Source of the DNA: Chloroflexota bacterium
GTDB lineage: Bacteria; Chloroflexota; Limnocylindria; Limnocylindrales; CSP1-4
Direction of reading: 5' to 3'
Assembly: GCA_021786265.1 (NCBI GenBank)
Contig: JAJYNP010000142.1
Span: 1 to 64,000, forward strand
DNA length: 64,000 nucleotides
Below the pieces are notes generated by a model. It saw only the letters and a program-made list of their open reading frames with translations, was not told where the DNA came from and ran no database searches. The stretch's first letter is position 1, and every line of letters starts with the position of its first letter. Both the position numbers and the translations under genes were made by a program. Positions 34,582 to 47,265 of this stretch are shown piece by piece.

Positions 34582-35379
34582 TCAGTCGCCCGGGCTCCGC
34601 ATCGTCTCCGGCAGTCCCGCGGCCGCGGACGAGTCCAGCATCCACGTCGCTCCCTCGCGCGCGGCGAGCTGCGACGGGTACCGGCGCGGGTCGCGCGGAC
34701 CCCCCAGCACCGCCGCCAGGATCGGCGCCTTCGCCGCGCCGGTCACCATCACGAGGACATCCCGGGCGTTCTTGGTGAGCCGTGGCGAGCACGTCACGCG
34801 CGGGATGTGGGGCTTCGCCGTGGTGGGGGCCGGCACACCCGCGCAGATCGGCGGGGCCGGCGCATCCACCAGCGGGCTCCCCGGGAAGCACGACAGGAAA
34901 TGCCCGTCCGGCCCGACTCCGAGCAGCACCAGGTCGAAGATCGGGAGCCCGTGGTCGTCGAGTGGCAGACCGGCCAGCAGCTGCTGCGCGTACCGCGCGG
35001 CGCACCACTCGGGCCCCTGGCCGGCCGCCTCGGCCTCCGGGATCGGGAACGGGTGGACGTTCCGGACGGGGACGGCGATCCCCGATGTCGCGCCGAGGAG
35101 CGTGTCCCGCACGAGGCCCACGTTCGATTCCGGGTGGTCGAACGGGACGAACCGATCGTCGCCCCACCAGAGGTCGACGCTGCCCCAGTCGAGACGGTCA
35201 CGGAACGGCGCCGTCCCGAGCGCGCGGTAGAGGGCGATCGGCGTGGTCCCGCCGGTCAGCGCCAGGTGTGCGCGCCCGCGCTCGGCGATCGCGCGCTCCA
35301 GCGACCTGCAGGCGTAGTCGGCGCCGATCCGCCCGAGCTCGTCCCCGTCGGCGACCACGACGATGCGGGGTCCTGCCAT
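34582..35379 (-). CDS. pgl: 6-phosphogluconolactonase
   Basis: A 265-residue DevB/SOL-type lactonase, hydrolysing 6-phosphogluconolactone after Zwf. Diagnostic segments: LALTGGTTPIALYRAL, VDLWWGDDRFVPFDHPESNVGLVRDTLL, and FDLVLLGVGPDGHFLSCFPG. Last gene of the tkt-pgi-zwf-opcA-pgl operon, 111 bases after opcA. A cytosolic enzyme of normal length. Confidence 0.9.
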   Translation of the reverse strand: MAGPRIVVVADGDELGRIGADYACRSLERAIAERGRAHLALTGGTTPIALYRALGTAPFRDRLDWGSVDLWWGDDRFVPFDHPESNVGLVRDTLLGATSGIAVPVRNVHPFPIPEAEAAGQGPEWCAARYAQQLLAGLPLDDHGLPIFDLVLLGVGPDGHFLSCFPGSPLVDAPAPPICAGVPAPTTAKPHIPRVTCSPRLTKNARDVLVMVTGAAKAPILAAVLGGPRDPRRYPSQLAAREGATWMLDSSAAAGLPETMRSPGD

Positions 35380-35490
35380 CGCGTCCTCCTGTCTGCCCCT
35401 CCGAGAAGCGGGACCCGTCGCCTCGGACGGGCGCCGCCCGCGACTTCCCGCCCGGGACCTGCGGCCGGTTGGAGGCGGCCGCGCCGATCG

Positions 35491-36873
35491 CTATCCGCCG
35501 ACCAGGCGCGCCGCCCGGGTGACGCTCTCCTCGAAGATCCGGTCGTGCCCGAGCTGATCCAGTGCCTCGGCGACATACGGTGCCTCGTCGAACGGCTCCA
35601 GCCTGCCGGCCCGGCGGGCGACCTCGGCGCCGTCCCAGTCGGCGGTGGCCAGGAGATGGTCGGCCTGCCGCGTGACGCGCGCGCGGATGACGCGCCGCCC
35701 GCGCCCCAGCTCCAGCTCGACCCGCTGGAGCGACCCGTTGGCGAGCGTGCCGACCGGTACGGCCGCGATGACCGGGCGGAACTCGACCGGGATCTCGCGG
35801 TGGCTGTCGGTCCACGCCCCCACGAGGCTCTCCGAGTTGCGCTTCGGCGCCAGCGGCCTGACGACGTCCAGGTGCAGTGCTGTGGCCAGCCAGCCCGCGA
35901 AGCACGCGGCCTTCGAGATGCGGAGGGTGGAGCCCGGGCGGAGCACGTCCAGCCGCACGCTCCGCAGCGACGGGAGCTCCGGCGCCAGCAGGGGATGGTC
36001 GAACAGGCCGCCGAGCAGCTCGCGCCACAGGGTCAGCCGCATCCAGCCCACGTCGTGGACGGCGACCTCGCCGCCGGCGATCAGCACGGCCAGGGCGGAC
36101 AGGCGCGCCGTGCCGTCGTCGCGGAAGGCGCCCGAGTCGATCAGCAGCCCATCGCAGGTCTCTGCCAGTTCACGCAGCTGGCGAGAGCCGAGCGGCGGAT
36201 CGTCGGCCCACCAGAGCACCACCGGGAGATCGTGGATCAGCAGCGGCGTCACGATCCCCGCGAGGTGCTGCGCGGTCTCGCCGCCGACCTGCACGAGGAT
36301 CCGCTCGGCGCACGTCTCGGCGACGCTCGTGGGACGGACGCTGCACTCGAGGCTGATCCGGGCATCCAGCGCAGGCGGTCCGTCCGGGTCACCCGGCGCC
36401 ATGACGATGGCGCGGGAAGGATGGCGGCCCGCCAGCTCGGCGATGGCGTCGAGGGCGCGCTCGAGCGTCTCCGGGCGCGTGGCCACCACGACCAGGGTGA
36501 GCACGGAGGTGCGGGCGCGGACGCGCACGTCGCCAGCGCGGCCCAGCCGCCTGGCGACCCGCGGGTCGCCGAAGGCGTCGGCCTCCGCCGCCGCCGTCAT
36601 GCCCTCCAGCTCCGCTTCGTGCGCGGCAAGGCCCCAGATCCGGGCCAGCTCGGATTCGATCTCCTCGACGGAACCCGCCCGGGCATCCCAGTGATGCCGG
36701 GCGCCCGGGACCGCGGGCGGGATCGCCGCCCCGTCCCGGCTGGCCGGGGTTCCCTGCCGTGGGCGGCCCGTGCCGCCTGTGGCCCGTCGCCCGGCGGCGG
36801 CGGAGGCCCGCGCGGGACGGGTGGCATCTCCTCCGCCGGCGGCGTCAGACCGGGTGCCCGGATCGTCCGCCAT
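35491..36873 (-). CDS. opcA: Glucose-6-phosphate dehydrogenase assembly protein OpcA
   Basis: A 460-residue protein. An N-terminal Ala/Arg/Gly-rich tail (first 60 residues) precedes the OpcA fold with TSVLTLVVVATRPETLERA, SLECSVRPTSVAETCAERILVQVGG, LLIHDLPVVLWWADDPP and a C-terminal PLAPKRNSESLVGAW. OpcA is the allosteric activator of Zwf in cyanobacteria and related bacteria. The gene begins three bases after the zwf stop, consistent with complex formation. Confidence 0.9.
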   Translation of the reverse strand: MADDPGTRSDAAGGGDATRPARASAAAGRRATGGTGRPRQGTPASRDGAAIPPAVPGARHHWDARAGSVEEIESELARIWGLAAHEAELEGMTAAAEADAFGDPRVARRLGRAGDVRVRARTSVLTLVVVATRPETLERALDAIAELAGRHPSRAIVMAPGDPDGPPALDARISLECSVRPTSVAETCAERILVQVGGETAQHLAGIVTPLLIHDLPVVLWWADDPPLGSRQLRELAETCDGLLIDSGAFRDDGTARLSALAVLIAGGEVAVHDVGWMRLTLWRELLGGLFDHPLLAPELPSLRSVRLDVLRPGSTLRISKAACFAGWLATALHLDVVRPLAPKRNSESLVGAWTDSHREIPVEFRPVIAAVPVGTLANGSLQRVELELGRGRRVIRARVTRQADHLLATADWDGAEVARRAGRLEPFDEAPYVAEALDQLGHDRIFEESVTRAARLVGG

Positions 36874-36876
36874 GGA

Positions 36877-38463
<1,587 letters not shown>

Positions 38464-38490
38464 GTCACGCGGCCTTTCGCGAGCCGGGCG

Positions 38491-40227
38491 TCACGAGAGC
38501 GCCCGATCCAGGGCGTCGCGCAGGGCGGCGAGCCCCGTCGCGGGGTCGGCCGAGCAGTCGACCCGCAGCACCGGCAGATCGTGGGCCTCGAGCGCCTGGA
38601 AGTCGCCGATCGCCTGCGCGTCGATGAGGGTGCCGAAGGTGTGATCGGTGCCCGGGATGGGGAGGTCGCGCGGGTGTCCGGCGATCACCTGCAGGAACCA
38701 GCCGATCGGCGCCCCGCCCTTGTGGAGCTGCCCGGTCGAGTGCAGGAAGCGGGGACCGTAGCCCAGCGTGGTCGCGCGGTGCGTCCGATCGCGGAGCAGC
38801 GCGCGGATCGCCTGCAGCGCCTCCGTGCGCTCAGGGCTCGGCGCCATGTATGCCTGGATCGCCAGGTAGCCCGACGGCCGGATGCGTGCCAGGTGCCGCC
38901 GCAGCTCCCCCTCCACGGTGCCCTTCCCGTCGCCCAGGCGGAGCGCCGCGTCGCCGACGAGCGTGAGCGGCCCCTCGGTCGCGAGCGCGTCGAGCGCGGG
39001 CAGCCGGCCGTGCTCGTGGTACTCGGCGAGCACGCGCTTCGTGTTCTCCTTCGATTCGGTCACATTTGGCTCGTCGAACGGGTCGATGCCAAGGACGGCG
39101 CCGGCGACGGCGGTGGCGAACTCCCAGCGGAAGAACTCGCCGCCCAGCCCCAGGTCGGGGTCGACCTCGATCTCCAGGACGGGGTGGCCGGCGGCGACCA
39201 GGTCGTGGACCAGCCCGTCGCTTGCTTCGCGCCAGCCCGTGCTGCCGGCCAGGAGCAGGCGGACGAAGACGCGATCGGGGCCGTAGCCCTGGACGGACCC
39301 GGGCGGCTCGCGGTCGATGGGGACGATGCCAACGCCGTGCTTGCCGGTACTCTCCGCGATCAGTTGCTCGGCCCACGCTCCGAACGGGGCGATGGCCGGG
39401 TCGGCGAGGAAGGTCAGCTTGTCGCGCCCGGTCTTCGCCAGGGCGCCGAGCGTCACGCCGAGGCCGAGGCCCGGGTTGTCCGCGCCCTCCTCCCGGCAGC
39501 GCTGCGCCATGCGGACGCCCTGTTCGAGGAGCCGCCCGAGATCGATTCCCAGGAGCGCCGCGGGCACGCAGCCCACGTAGGTCAGTGCGCTGTACCGGCC
39601 GCCGATGTCGGTCGGGTTCAGGAACACTTCGCGGAACTCGTTGTAGTGGGGGATGGACTCCATGCTCCTGCCGGGATCGGTGATCGCCGCGAAGTGGAGC
39701 GCAGGCCAGGCGATCCCCCGCCCGTGGGCCTCCTGGTCCCAGAACGAGGCCAGGAAGCTCAGGGTCTCCGTGGTGGTGCCGGACTTCGTCGAGACCAGGT
39801 AGAGGGTCGTCGCGGGGTCGAACGACTCGCGGGCCCAGCGCACCGCGTCCGGGTCGGTCGAGTCGAGGACGTGCACCGGCGTCCCGCCCGCCGGCACCAC
39901 GCCGTACACGGCGGCCAGCACGTCCGGGGCGAGGGAGCTGCCGCCCATCCCGCAGAGCACGGCCTGGGTGAACCCCTGCTCGCGGATCCCGTCGGCGAAG
40001 GCCCTCAGCTCGTCGACGTCCTCCAGGAACGCCTCGGGCGCGTGCAGCCAGCCCAGGCGGTTCAGGATCCTGGCCTGGACAGGCTCGTCGGTCGACCAGA
40101 GCGACGCGTCCTTGTTCCAGATCCGCCCGACCCATCCGCCGGCCAGCGCGCGCTGCATCGCCGCGTCGACATCGCCCCGCAGCTCGTCGGGCAGCGAGAC
40201 ACCAGAAGCGGACAGCCTGCCGGTCAT
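38491..40227 (-). CDS. pgi: Glucose-6-phosphate isomerase of the transaldolase-isomerase fusion type
   Basis: ATG at 40227 with GGGAGGAG upstream; a much longer open frame upstream is spurious. The 578-residue protein contains the SIS-fold isomerase: GMGGSSLAPDV at about 93-103 and VSTKSGTTTETLSF at about 145-158, and a late HKGGAPIGWFLQ. The sequence is most like the C-terminal part of bifunctional Tal-Pgi enzymes, but the transaldolase half is missing here and a small transaldolase is encoded at 47 kb. It links glycolysis to the pentose-phosphate enzymes of this operon. Confidence 0.85.
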   Translation of the reverse strand: MTGRLSASGVSLPDELRGDVDAAMQRALAGGWVGRIWNKDASLWSTDEPVQARILNRLGWLHAPEAFLEDVDELRAFADGIREQGFTQAVLCGMGGSSLAPDVLAAVYGVVPAGGTPVHVLDSTDPDAVRWARESFDPATTLYLVSTKSGTTTETLSFLASFWDQEAHGRGIAWPALHFAAITDPGRSMESIPHYNEFREVFLNPTDIGGRYSALTYVGCVPAALLGIDLGRLLEQGVRMAQRCREEGADNPGLGLGVTLGALAKTGRDKLTFLADPAIAPFGAWAEQLIAESTGKHGVGIVPIDREPPGSVQGYGPDRVFVRLLLAGSTGWREASDGLVHDLVAAGHPVLEIEVDPDLGLGGEFFRWEFATAVAGAVLGIDPFDEPNVTESKENTKRVLAEYHEHGRLPALDALATEGPLTLVGDAALRLGDGKGTVEGELRRHLARIRPSGYLAIQAYMAPSPERTEALQAIRALLRDRTHRATTLGYGPRFLHSTGQLHKGGAPIGWFLQVIAGHPRDLPIPGTDHTFGTLIDAQAIGDFQALEAHDLPVLRVDCSADPATGLAALRDALDRALS

Positions 40228-40264
40228 CGTGCTCCTCCCTGTCCCCGCATCTCCCGCACCGCCG

Positions 40265-42349
40265 TCAGTGCTCCGAGCCGTGCGACGCGAGGCCGGCCGG
40301 CCTCGACGCGACGACGCCGTGGATGCGTCCCTCGAGGACGCCCTCCGCGACCTGGACGAGGTGATCGGTGGTGATCCCGAACGCTTCCATGGCCTGGGGG
40401 CCGGGCGCCGAGAGCCCGAAGGACTCGACGGCGACCATCGCGCCGTGTGGTCCCACCCAGCGGTCCCACCCGAACGAAACGCCGGCCTCGATGCTGACCC
40501 GGGCCGTGACGTCCGGCGGGAGGACCTGCGCCCGATACGCGGCGTCCTGCTGCTCGAAGAGCTCCCAGCACGGCATCGAGACGACGCGGGTCGGAACGCC
40601 CCGGTCCTGGAGCCGCTCCCGAGCGCCCATCGCGTGCTGCAGTTCGGAACCCGTGGCGAGCAGCAGCAGGCGGGGCTTCGCCGCCCTGCCGTCCCGGCCG
40701 GTCGCGTCCGCCAGCACATAGCCGCCGCTGGCCACGCCCTCCGCGGCGCGCTCGCGGGTCGCCTCGAACACCGGCAGCTTCTGCCGGCTGAGCGCGAGCG
40801 CCACCGGGCCGTCCGTGCGGGCCACCGCGGCCCGCCACGCCGCCACCGTCTCGTTCGCGTCGCCCGGGCGCATGACCCAGAGGTTGGGCATGGCACGCAG
40901 CGCGGCGATGTGCTCCACCGGCTCGTGGGTGGGCCCGTCCTCGCCCAGGCCGATCGAGTCGTGCGTCCAGACGTAGATGACGTGCAGCCGGCTGAGGGCG
41001 GCGAGCCGGACGCTGCCCCGCATGTAGTCGCTGAAGGTCAGGAACGTGCCGACGTAGGGGAGGTACCCGCCGTGGTAGGCGAGACCGTTCGCGATCGCGC
41101 CCATGCCGTGCTCCCGCACGCCGAAGCGGACGTTGCGCCCGGTCGGCTCGGTGGGGCCGTACTGGCCGGCGCCCTTGACGTCGGTGAGGTTGCTCTCCGA
41201 CAGGTCCGCCGCGCCCCCGAACAGCTCGGGCACGGTCGCGGCGACGGCCTGGATGGCCGCGGCGGAGGCCTGGCGGGTGGCCTGGGCCTGGTCGACGCCG
41301 AACGACGGAAGCGCGCGATCCCAACCGTCCGGGAGCCGGCGCGCGAACCGGCGTTCGAACTCCGACGCCTCGGCGGGGAACGCCTGCCGGTACGCGTCCA
41401 GCCGCTCCTGCCACTCGCGGACCCACGTCTCGCCACGGGGGACCGCCTCGCGGAACAGGCGCAGCGCGTCCTCCGGCACGTAGAAGTGCCGGTCGGGATC
41501 CCAACCGTAGGCTTCCTTCGTGAGGCGGACCTCGTCCTCGCCCAGTGCCTGGCCGTGCGCCTTCGACGAGTCGTGGCGGTTGGGGGAGCCGTATCCGAGG
41601 TGGGTCCGCACCGCGATCATGCTGGGCCGGGGATCCTGCCGGGCCGCCTCGATCGCGCTCGCGATGGCCTCGACGTCGTTGCCGTCCTCGACGCGCCGCG
41701 TGTCCCACCCGTAGGCATCGAACCGTTCGAGCACGTCCTCGTTGAACGCCCAGTCGGTTGGTCCGTCGAGCTGGACGTGGTTGTCGTCGTACAGCGCGAC
41801 GAGCCTGCCCAGGCGCAGCCGGCCGGCGAGGCTGGCCGCCTCCGACGCGATGCCCTCCTGCATGTCGCCGTCGCTGCAGATCGTGTAGATCCAGTGGTCG
41901 ACCACGGCATGCCCGGGCCGGTTGAACTCGGCCGCCAGTCGGTGCTCGGCGATCGCCATGCCCACCGCGTTCGAGAAGCCCTGCCCGAGGGGTCCCGTGG
42001 TGGCCTCGACGCCCGCCGTGAGCCCGTACTCGGGGTGGCCGGGGGTGCGCGAACCGAGCTGGCGGAACCGCTTGAGGTCGTCGAGCGCGAGGTCGTAACC
42101 GGTCAGGTACAGGAGCGAGTACAGCAGCATGCTGCCGTGTCCGGCGGACAGCACGAACCGGTCCCGGTCCGGCCAGGACGGGTCATGCGGGGCGTGCCGG
42201 AGGAAGCGCGTCCACAGGACGTAGGCCATGGGGGCGGCGCCCATCGGCATGCCCGGATGCCCGCTGTTCGCGGCCTGCACGCCGTCGATGGACAGGGTCC
42301 GGACGGTGTCGATCGCAAGCTGTTCCGGCCGGCTCGGAGCGACGGTCAT
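40265..42349 (-). CDS. tkt: Transketolase
   Basis: A complete 694-residue thiamine diphosphate enzyme. The cofactor site is [14 protein letters not shown] at 159-172 with [10 protein letters not shown] at 187-196; the usual ISIDG is replaced by VQLDG. The Pyr domain shows [19 protein letters not shown] and [20 protein letters not shown]. It interconverts pentose and hexose phosphates. First gene of the minus-strand operon leading to pgi, zwf, opcA and pgl. Confidence 0.95.
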   Translation of the reverse strand: MTVAPSRPEQLAIDTVRTLSIDGVQAANSGHPGMPMGAAPMAYVLWTRFLRHAPHDPSWPDRDRFVLSAGHGSMLLYSLLYLTGYDLALDDLKRFRQLGSRTPGHPEYGLTAGVEATTGPLGQGFSNAVGMAIAEHRLAAEFNRPGHAVVDHWIYTICSDGDMQEGIASEAASLAGRLRLGRLVALYDDNHVQLDGPTDWAFNEDVLERFDAYGWDTRRVEDGNDVEAIASAIEAARQDPRPSMIAVRTHLGYGSPNRHDSSKAHGQALGEDEVRLTKEAYGWDPDRHFYVPEDALRLFREAVPRGETWVREWQERLDAYRQAFPAEASEFERRFARRLPDGWDRALPSFGVDQAQATRQASAAAIQAVAATVPELFGGAADLSESNLTDVKGAGQYGPTEPTGRNVRFGVREHGMGAIANGLAYHGGYLPYVGTFLTFSDYMRGSVRLAALSRLHVIYVWTHDSIGLGEDGPTHEPVEHIAALRAMPNLWVMRPGDANETVAAWRAAVARTDGPVALALSRQKLPVFEATRERAAEGVASGGYVLADATGRDGRAAKPRLLLLATGSELQHAMGARERLQDRGVPTRVVSMPCWELFEQQDAAYRAQVLPPDVTARVSIEAGVSFGWDRWVGPHGAMVAVESFGLSAPGPQAMEAFGITTDHLVQVAEGVLEGRIHGVVASRPAGLASHGSEH

Positions 42350-42444
42350 GGTGGGGATCCTCGATAGGCGGCTGGCAGCGGCCCGCCGTCGGCCTGGACG
42401 GATGGCTCCTGCGAACGGTATCCAGCGTAGCTTCGGCTTCCGCC

Positions 42445-42456
42445 TACTATAGTCGC
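42445..42456. promoter_or_regulatory. Symmetrical -10 element between tkt and the PfkB kinase
   Basis: The palindrome ACTATAGT (42446-42453) gives TATAGT, a good -10 box, on both strands in the 127-base divergent region. Convincing -35 boxes are not visible on either side, so it may rely on an extended -10 or an activator. The surrounding 20 bases are the least GC-rich part of the spacer. Prediction only. Confidence 0.3.
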
Positions 42457-42475
42457 CGTCCGTGAAGCAGCCTCA

Positions 42476-43474
42476 GTGCCCCGCACGGGTCTGACGATGG
42501 CCGGGATGGTCCGCCGGTGGCCGGGCGACCCCGCGACCGACCCTGGCTACCGTGGCGCCATCCCCTCGCTGGTCGCACTGGGCGACCTCGCGCTGGACGT
42601 GAGCGCCGCGCTCCGCGAGCCGCTGACGCCGGGCAGCGACGCGGCTGCCGCGGTGCGCTTCAGGCAGGGGGGATCGGCGGCGAACACTGCCCGGATGGCC
42701 GCGCGCCTGGGGGGCCGTGCCTCGTTCGTGGGTGCCGTGGGACGCGATTCCTGGGGCGCGGCGCTGGTCCGTTCGCTGCGGGAGGCGGGCGTCACGGTCC
42801 ACGCGCCCCGGGTGCCGGCGCCGACGGCGCGCATCGTGGTGCTGGTTGCCCCCGGCGGGGAGCGGAGCTTCGCCACCGAGCGGGGCGCGGCCGACGGGCT
42901 CCTGCCGGCGCACCTGCGGCCGGCCTGGTTCCGCCACGATGGCCTGCACCTGCCCGCGTACTCGCTGTTCAACGCGCCGCTTCGCGATGCGGCGTTCGCG
43001 GCCGCCGAGATGGCGCGCAGCGCGGGCGCGGCCATCTCGGTCGACCTCGCGTCCCGCCGCCCGCTGCTCGCTCGCGGCCGCCAGGCGGCGCGGCGCGATC
43101 TCCTGGCACTGGCCCCCGACCTCCTCGTTGCCAACGACGAGGAGGCGGCGGCGCTGCGGGGTGGCCGCCCGCGCGAGGTGCTGCTGGACCTCGCGCCGGT
43201 GGTCGTGCTCAAGCAGGGGCGCGCCGGCTGCCTGGTGCTCGTGCGCCGGGAGCGCGAGGCGATGGCACTCGCCGTCGCCACCCGGGCGGTGGACGCACCC
43301 GACACCACGGGGGCAGGGGACGCCTTCGACGCTGGCTTCCTGCTGTCCTGGCTGGGCGCGGAGCCCGGGAAACGCGACGACCTGCGCGTGCTGCGGGCCG
43401 CGGCACTGGCCGGACACCGCGCCGCGCACCGGCTCCTGTCGACGACGCGGCCCGAACTCGACCCGTGGCGGTGA
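42476..43474 (+). CDS. PfkB-family carbohydrate kinase
   Basis: A ribokinase-fold sugar kinase of about 330 residues; start either GTG 42476 or ATG 42497, with little ribosome-site support for either. Features: VALGDLALDVSA near the N-terminus, FRQGGSAANTARMAARLGG, DLLVANDEEAAALRGG, VLKQGRAGCLV and DTTGAGDAFDAGF with the catalytic Asp. Possible substrates include ribose, 2-keto-3-deoxygluconate and nucleosides. Divergent from the transketolase operon, so a sugar-phosphate role is likely. Confidence 0.8.
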   Translation: MPRTGLTMAGMVRRWPGDPATDPGYRGAIPSLVALGDLALDVSAALREPLTPGSDAAAAVRFRQGGSAANTARMAARLGGRASFVGAVGRDSWGAALVRSLREAGVTVHAPRVPAPTARIVVLVAPGGERSFATERGAADGLLPAHLRPAWFRHDGLHLPAYSLFNAPLRDAAFAAAEMARSAGAAISVDLASRRPLLARGRQAARRDLLALAPDLLVANDEEAAALRGGRPREVLLDLAPVVVLKQGRAGCLVLVRREREAMALAVATRAVDAPDTTGAGDAFDAGFLLSWLGAEPGKRDDLRVLRAAALAGHRAAHRLLSTTRPELDPWR

Positions 43475-43609
43475 CGCGGTCGCGGTTGCCTTGTGCGTCA
43501 CGGTCGGCGTGGTTACACTCGCCGCAACGGTCGTCTACCGGCTCAGCGAGCGGCGGTCGAAGGGACGCGGGCCGATCGACCGGACGAGAGGCTCCGAGGG
43601 AGGGCCGGC

Positions 43610-44140
43610 ATGCGCATCTACGAGGGGAGTCCGCGGCAGGACTTCGAAGAGGTGCTGCGCTCGATCGGCGCCGTGCTGGACCAGCGGGCGATGCGCGAGA
43701 TCTCGCTCGCCGAGATCCCGGACGGTTTCATCGTGCAGGGCCTGGTGGTGGACCAGGCGGGGTCCAGCTGGACCGAGTCGTACGGCCAGCAGCACAAGGA
43801 GACCCTCAACTTCGTCGACGACGACATCGCGCGGTTCATGGAGGAGGGGATCGCGCGCCGGGACCAGCCCACCGGGGTAGCCTCGTACACCGACGCCGGC
43901 CAGTACGAATCGGCGCTACGGGTGATCGGCCGCTACATCGATCAGCAGCATCCGCGTGACGTCTTCTTCTTCGAGCAGGAGGGCGCCTACGTCCTGCGGC
44001 TGCTGATGGCCACCCAGACCGGCGCCCGGCACCTGCTCGTGGAGTTCACCCGGGACGAGATCGGGCAGCTGATCGCGCAGGCCCCCGCCGCCAGGTATGT
44101 GGCTGGCGCGGAAGGTGCCAGCCAGGGCGCGCCGCGGTAG
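43610..44140 (+). CDS. Conserved protein of unknown function
   Basis: ATG at 43610 is preceded by GAGGGAGG. The 176-residue product is soluble and acidic, with no motif I can name. It starts MRIYEGSPRQDFEEVLRSIGA, then EIPDGFIVQGLVV, YGQQHKETLNFVDDDIARFMEEGI and a repeat-like second unit RYIDQQHPRDVFFFEQEGAYVLRLL. The regular helices and strands and strong codon bias argue that it is real. It precedes a small membrane peptide and a HAD phosphatase on the same strand. Confidence 0.65.
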   Translation: MRIYEGSPRQDFEEVLRSIGAVLDQRAMREISLAEIPDGFIVQGLVVDQAGSSWTESYGQQHKETLNFVDDDIARFMEEGIARRDQPTGVASYTDAGQYESALRVIGRYIDQQHPRDVFFFEQEGAYVLRLLMATQTGARHLLVEFTRDEIGQLIAQAPAARYVAGAEGASQGAPR

Positions 44141-44187
44141 ACCCGAACCTGCTAGCGTGAGGGACACCCGACGCGGAAGGAGAACGC

Positions 44188-44343
44188 ATGAAGGCCCTGA
44201 AGATCGTCGCGGTGGCGCTGGGCGTCACGCTGGCCGCGCTCATCATCATCCCGCTCCTGGTGCTGGCCGGGCTCTTCATCTGGCTGAAGCTCACCGAGGA
44301 AGCGGACGACGAGGCCCTCGAGCTGGAGCAGGAACCGGCCTGA
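44188..44343 (+). CDS. Small single-helix membrane protein, 51 residues
   Basis: ATG at 44188 has AGGAG six bases upstream. The product is a short basic N-terminus (MKALK), one hydrophobic helix of about 27 residues (IVAVALGVTLAALIIIPLLV and on to FIWLK) and an acidic C-terminal tail rich in Glu and Asp, a membrane micropeptide topology. It lies 47 bases after the unknown protein and 13 before the MtnX-like gene. No family recognised. The strong ribosome site and clean TM segment make it likely to be translated. Confidence 0.6.
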   Translation: MKALKIVAVALGVTLAALIIIPLLVLAGLFIWLKLTEEADDEALELEQEPA

Positions 44344-44356
44344 GCCCGGGTGGCGC

Positions 44357-45160
44357 GTGACGCGCGCCGGACTCGTGCCGCCTCTCGATGCCGGGGCGGT
44401 CCCGCTCAGCGTCCTGGTCGACTTCGACGGGACGGTCTCGGCGTCAGATGTCACCGACGTCCTCCTCGCCCGGCACGCGACCGACGAGGAGTGGCGGGCG
44501 CGCGACGACGCGTACGCGGCGGGTCGCGCGGGGTCGCGCTCCCTCCTCGCGTGGGACGCCACCATCCTCGGGACAGACCGGACCCGGCTCGAGGCGACGG
44601 CGGGTGCGCAGCTGCTCGATCCATCGTTCACCCCCTTCGCCGAGCGCCTGCGCCGGGCGGGAGCGACAGTCGAGATCGTGAGCGACGGCCTGGGGTTCTA
44701 TGTCGAGCCGCTCCTCGCGCGGATCGGCGCCGGCGAGGTGCCGGTCGCCACGGCCGCGATGGACTTCAAGGCCGTGCCGTTCCGCCTCGAGTTCCCCTTC
44801 GGTCACCCCGCCTGCTTCGTGTGCGGGACGTGCAAGCGCGAGCGGGTCCGGGCGCACCAGGAGGCCGGCCGGTTCGTGGTGTTCGTGGGCGACGGCGACA
44901 GCGACCGCTACGGTGCGTGGCAGGCGGACCTGGTGTTCGCGAAGCGTCGACTGGCGCGGCTGTGCGAGGCGGAGGGCTGGCCGTATCGGCCGTGGGAGCG
45001 GTTCGCCGACGTGGGCGGGGCGCTCGACCGCGCGCTGCTGGAGGGGACGGTCCCGCGGAGCCAGGAGGATCTCCACCGATTGCGTGCCGCCGGCCGGTCG
45101 AAGCGCTTCATCTGCGGGCCGGAGGCATGGGGGGAAGGCCGGGTCTCACCCGGCCCGTGA
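44357..45160 (+). CDS. HAD-IB phosphatase, MtnX/SerB-like
   Basis: GTG at 44357. The 267-residue product has HAD motif I VLVDFDGTVSASDVT, motif II IVSDGLGF, and motif IV VFVGDGDSDRYGA. A cysteine pair (CFVCGTCK) between the second and fourth motifs is typical of the MtnX-like group, which dephosphorylates 2-hydroxy-3-keto-5-methylthiopentenyl-1-phosphate in methionine salvage. No other salvage genes are present, so it may be a general phosphatase of the same group (phosphoserine-like). Confidence 0.7.
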   Translation: MTRAGLVPPLDAGAVPLSVLVDFDGTVSASDVTDVLLARHATDEEWRARDDAYAAGRAGSRSLLAWDATILGTDRTRLEATAGAQLLDPSFTPFAERLRRAGATVEIVSDGLGFYVEPLLARIGAGEVPVATAAMDFKAVPFRLEFPFGHPACFVCGTCKRERVRAHQEAGRFVVFVGDGDSDRYGAWQADLVFAKRRLARLCEAEGWPYRPWERFADVGGALDRALLEGTVPRSQEDLHRLRAAGRSKRFICGPEAWGEGRVSPGP

Positions 45161-45188
45161 GCGACACGGGCGAGGCGCGTCGCCGCGC

Positions 45189-45473
45189 CTACGGCTCGGG
45201 GGCGACGAGCGCGGCCACGAGCAGCACCAGGCCGACGGCGACCGCCCCGTACGGCCACAGGCGGTCCGCGTCGATCGACGGGAAGGCCTGGCGCGCCAGC
45301 AGGTAGCCGCCCACCAGCAGCATCGCCAGCCCGACGATGAAGCCACCGCCGATCCTGCGCCTGTCTGCTCTCCGCCACGCCTCCGACCGCCACTGCTCCC
45401 GCTCGGGCCGGCGCCCGCCCGCCCTCGACGCGGGGGCGCCGGGTGTCGTTGCGGATCCCTGTTCGGTCGTCAT
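45189..45473 (-). CDS. Small two-helix membrane protein
   Basis: ATG at 45473 with GGGAGG eight bases upstream. The 94-residue product has a basic, probably disordered first half (EQWRSEAWRRADRRR) and two hydrophobic helices (GGFIVGLAMLLVGGYLLA and LWPYGAVAVGLVLLVAALVA), a pattern of DUF-type membrane proteins. It is divergent from pyrG across 81 bases and convergent with the MtnX-like gene. Function unknown. Confidence 0.6.
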   Translation of the reverse strand: MTTEQGSATTPGAPASRAGGRRPEREQWRSEAWRRADRRRIGGGFIVGLAMLLVGGYLLARQAFPSIDADRLWPYGAVAVGLVLLVAALVAPEP

Positions 45474-45499
45474 GCACACCGCCTCCCGCCCTGTGCTGC

Positions 45500-47204
<1,705 letters not shown>

Positions 47205-47265
47205 GCCAGTTCGCCGCCGCGGGCGGCGTGGATCGCGCGACGAGGCATGCGCGAGGAGGACACGG

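Noticed and set aside
38491..40896. Long open frame extending the isomerase by 220 residues, possibly a lost transaldolase half
   Set aside because: The added residues are Arg/Ser/Pro-rich and lie over the transketolase 3' end in another frame, with no transaldolase motif. ATG at 40227 has a good ribosome site.
43475..43609. Possible small membrane peptide (VAVALCVTVGVVTLAATVVY) after the PfkB gene
   Set aside because: The frame has no stop before the next gene and no ribosome site at a usable start, so it would overlap the following gene heavily.
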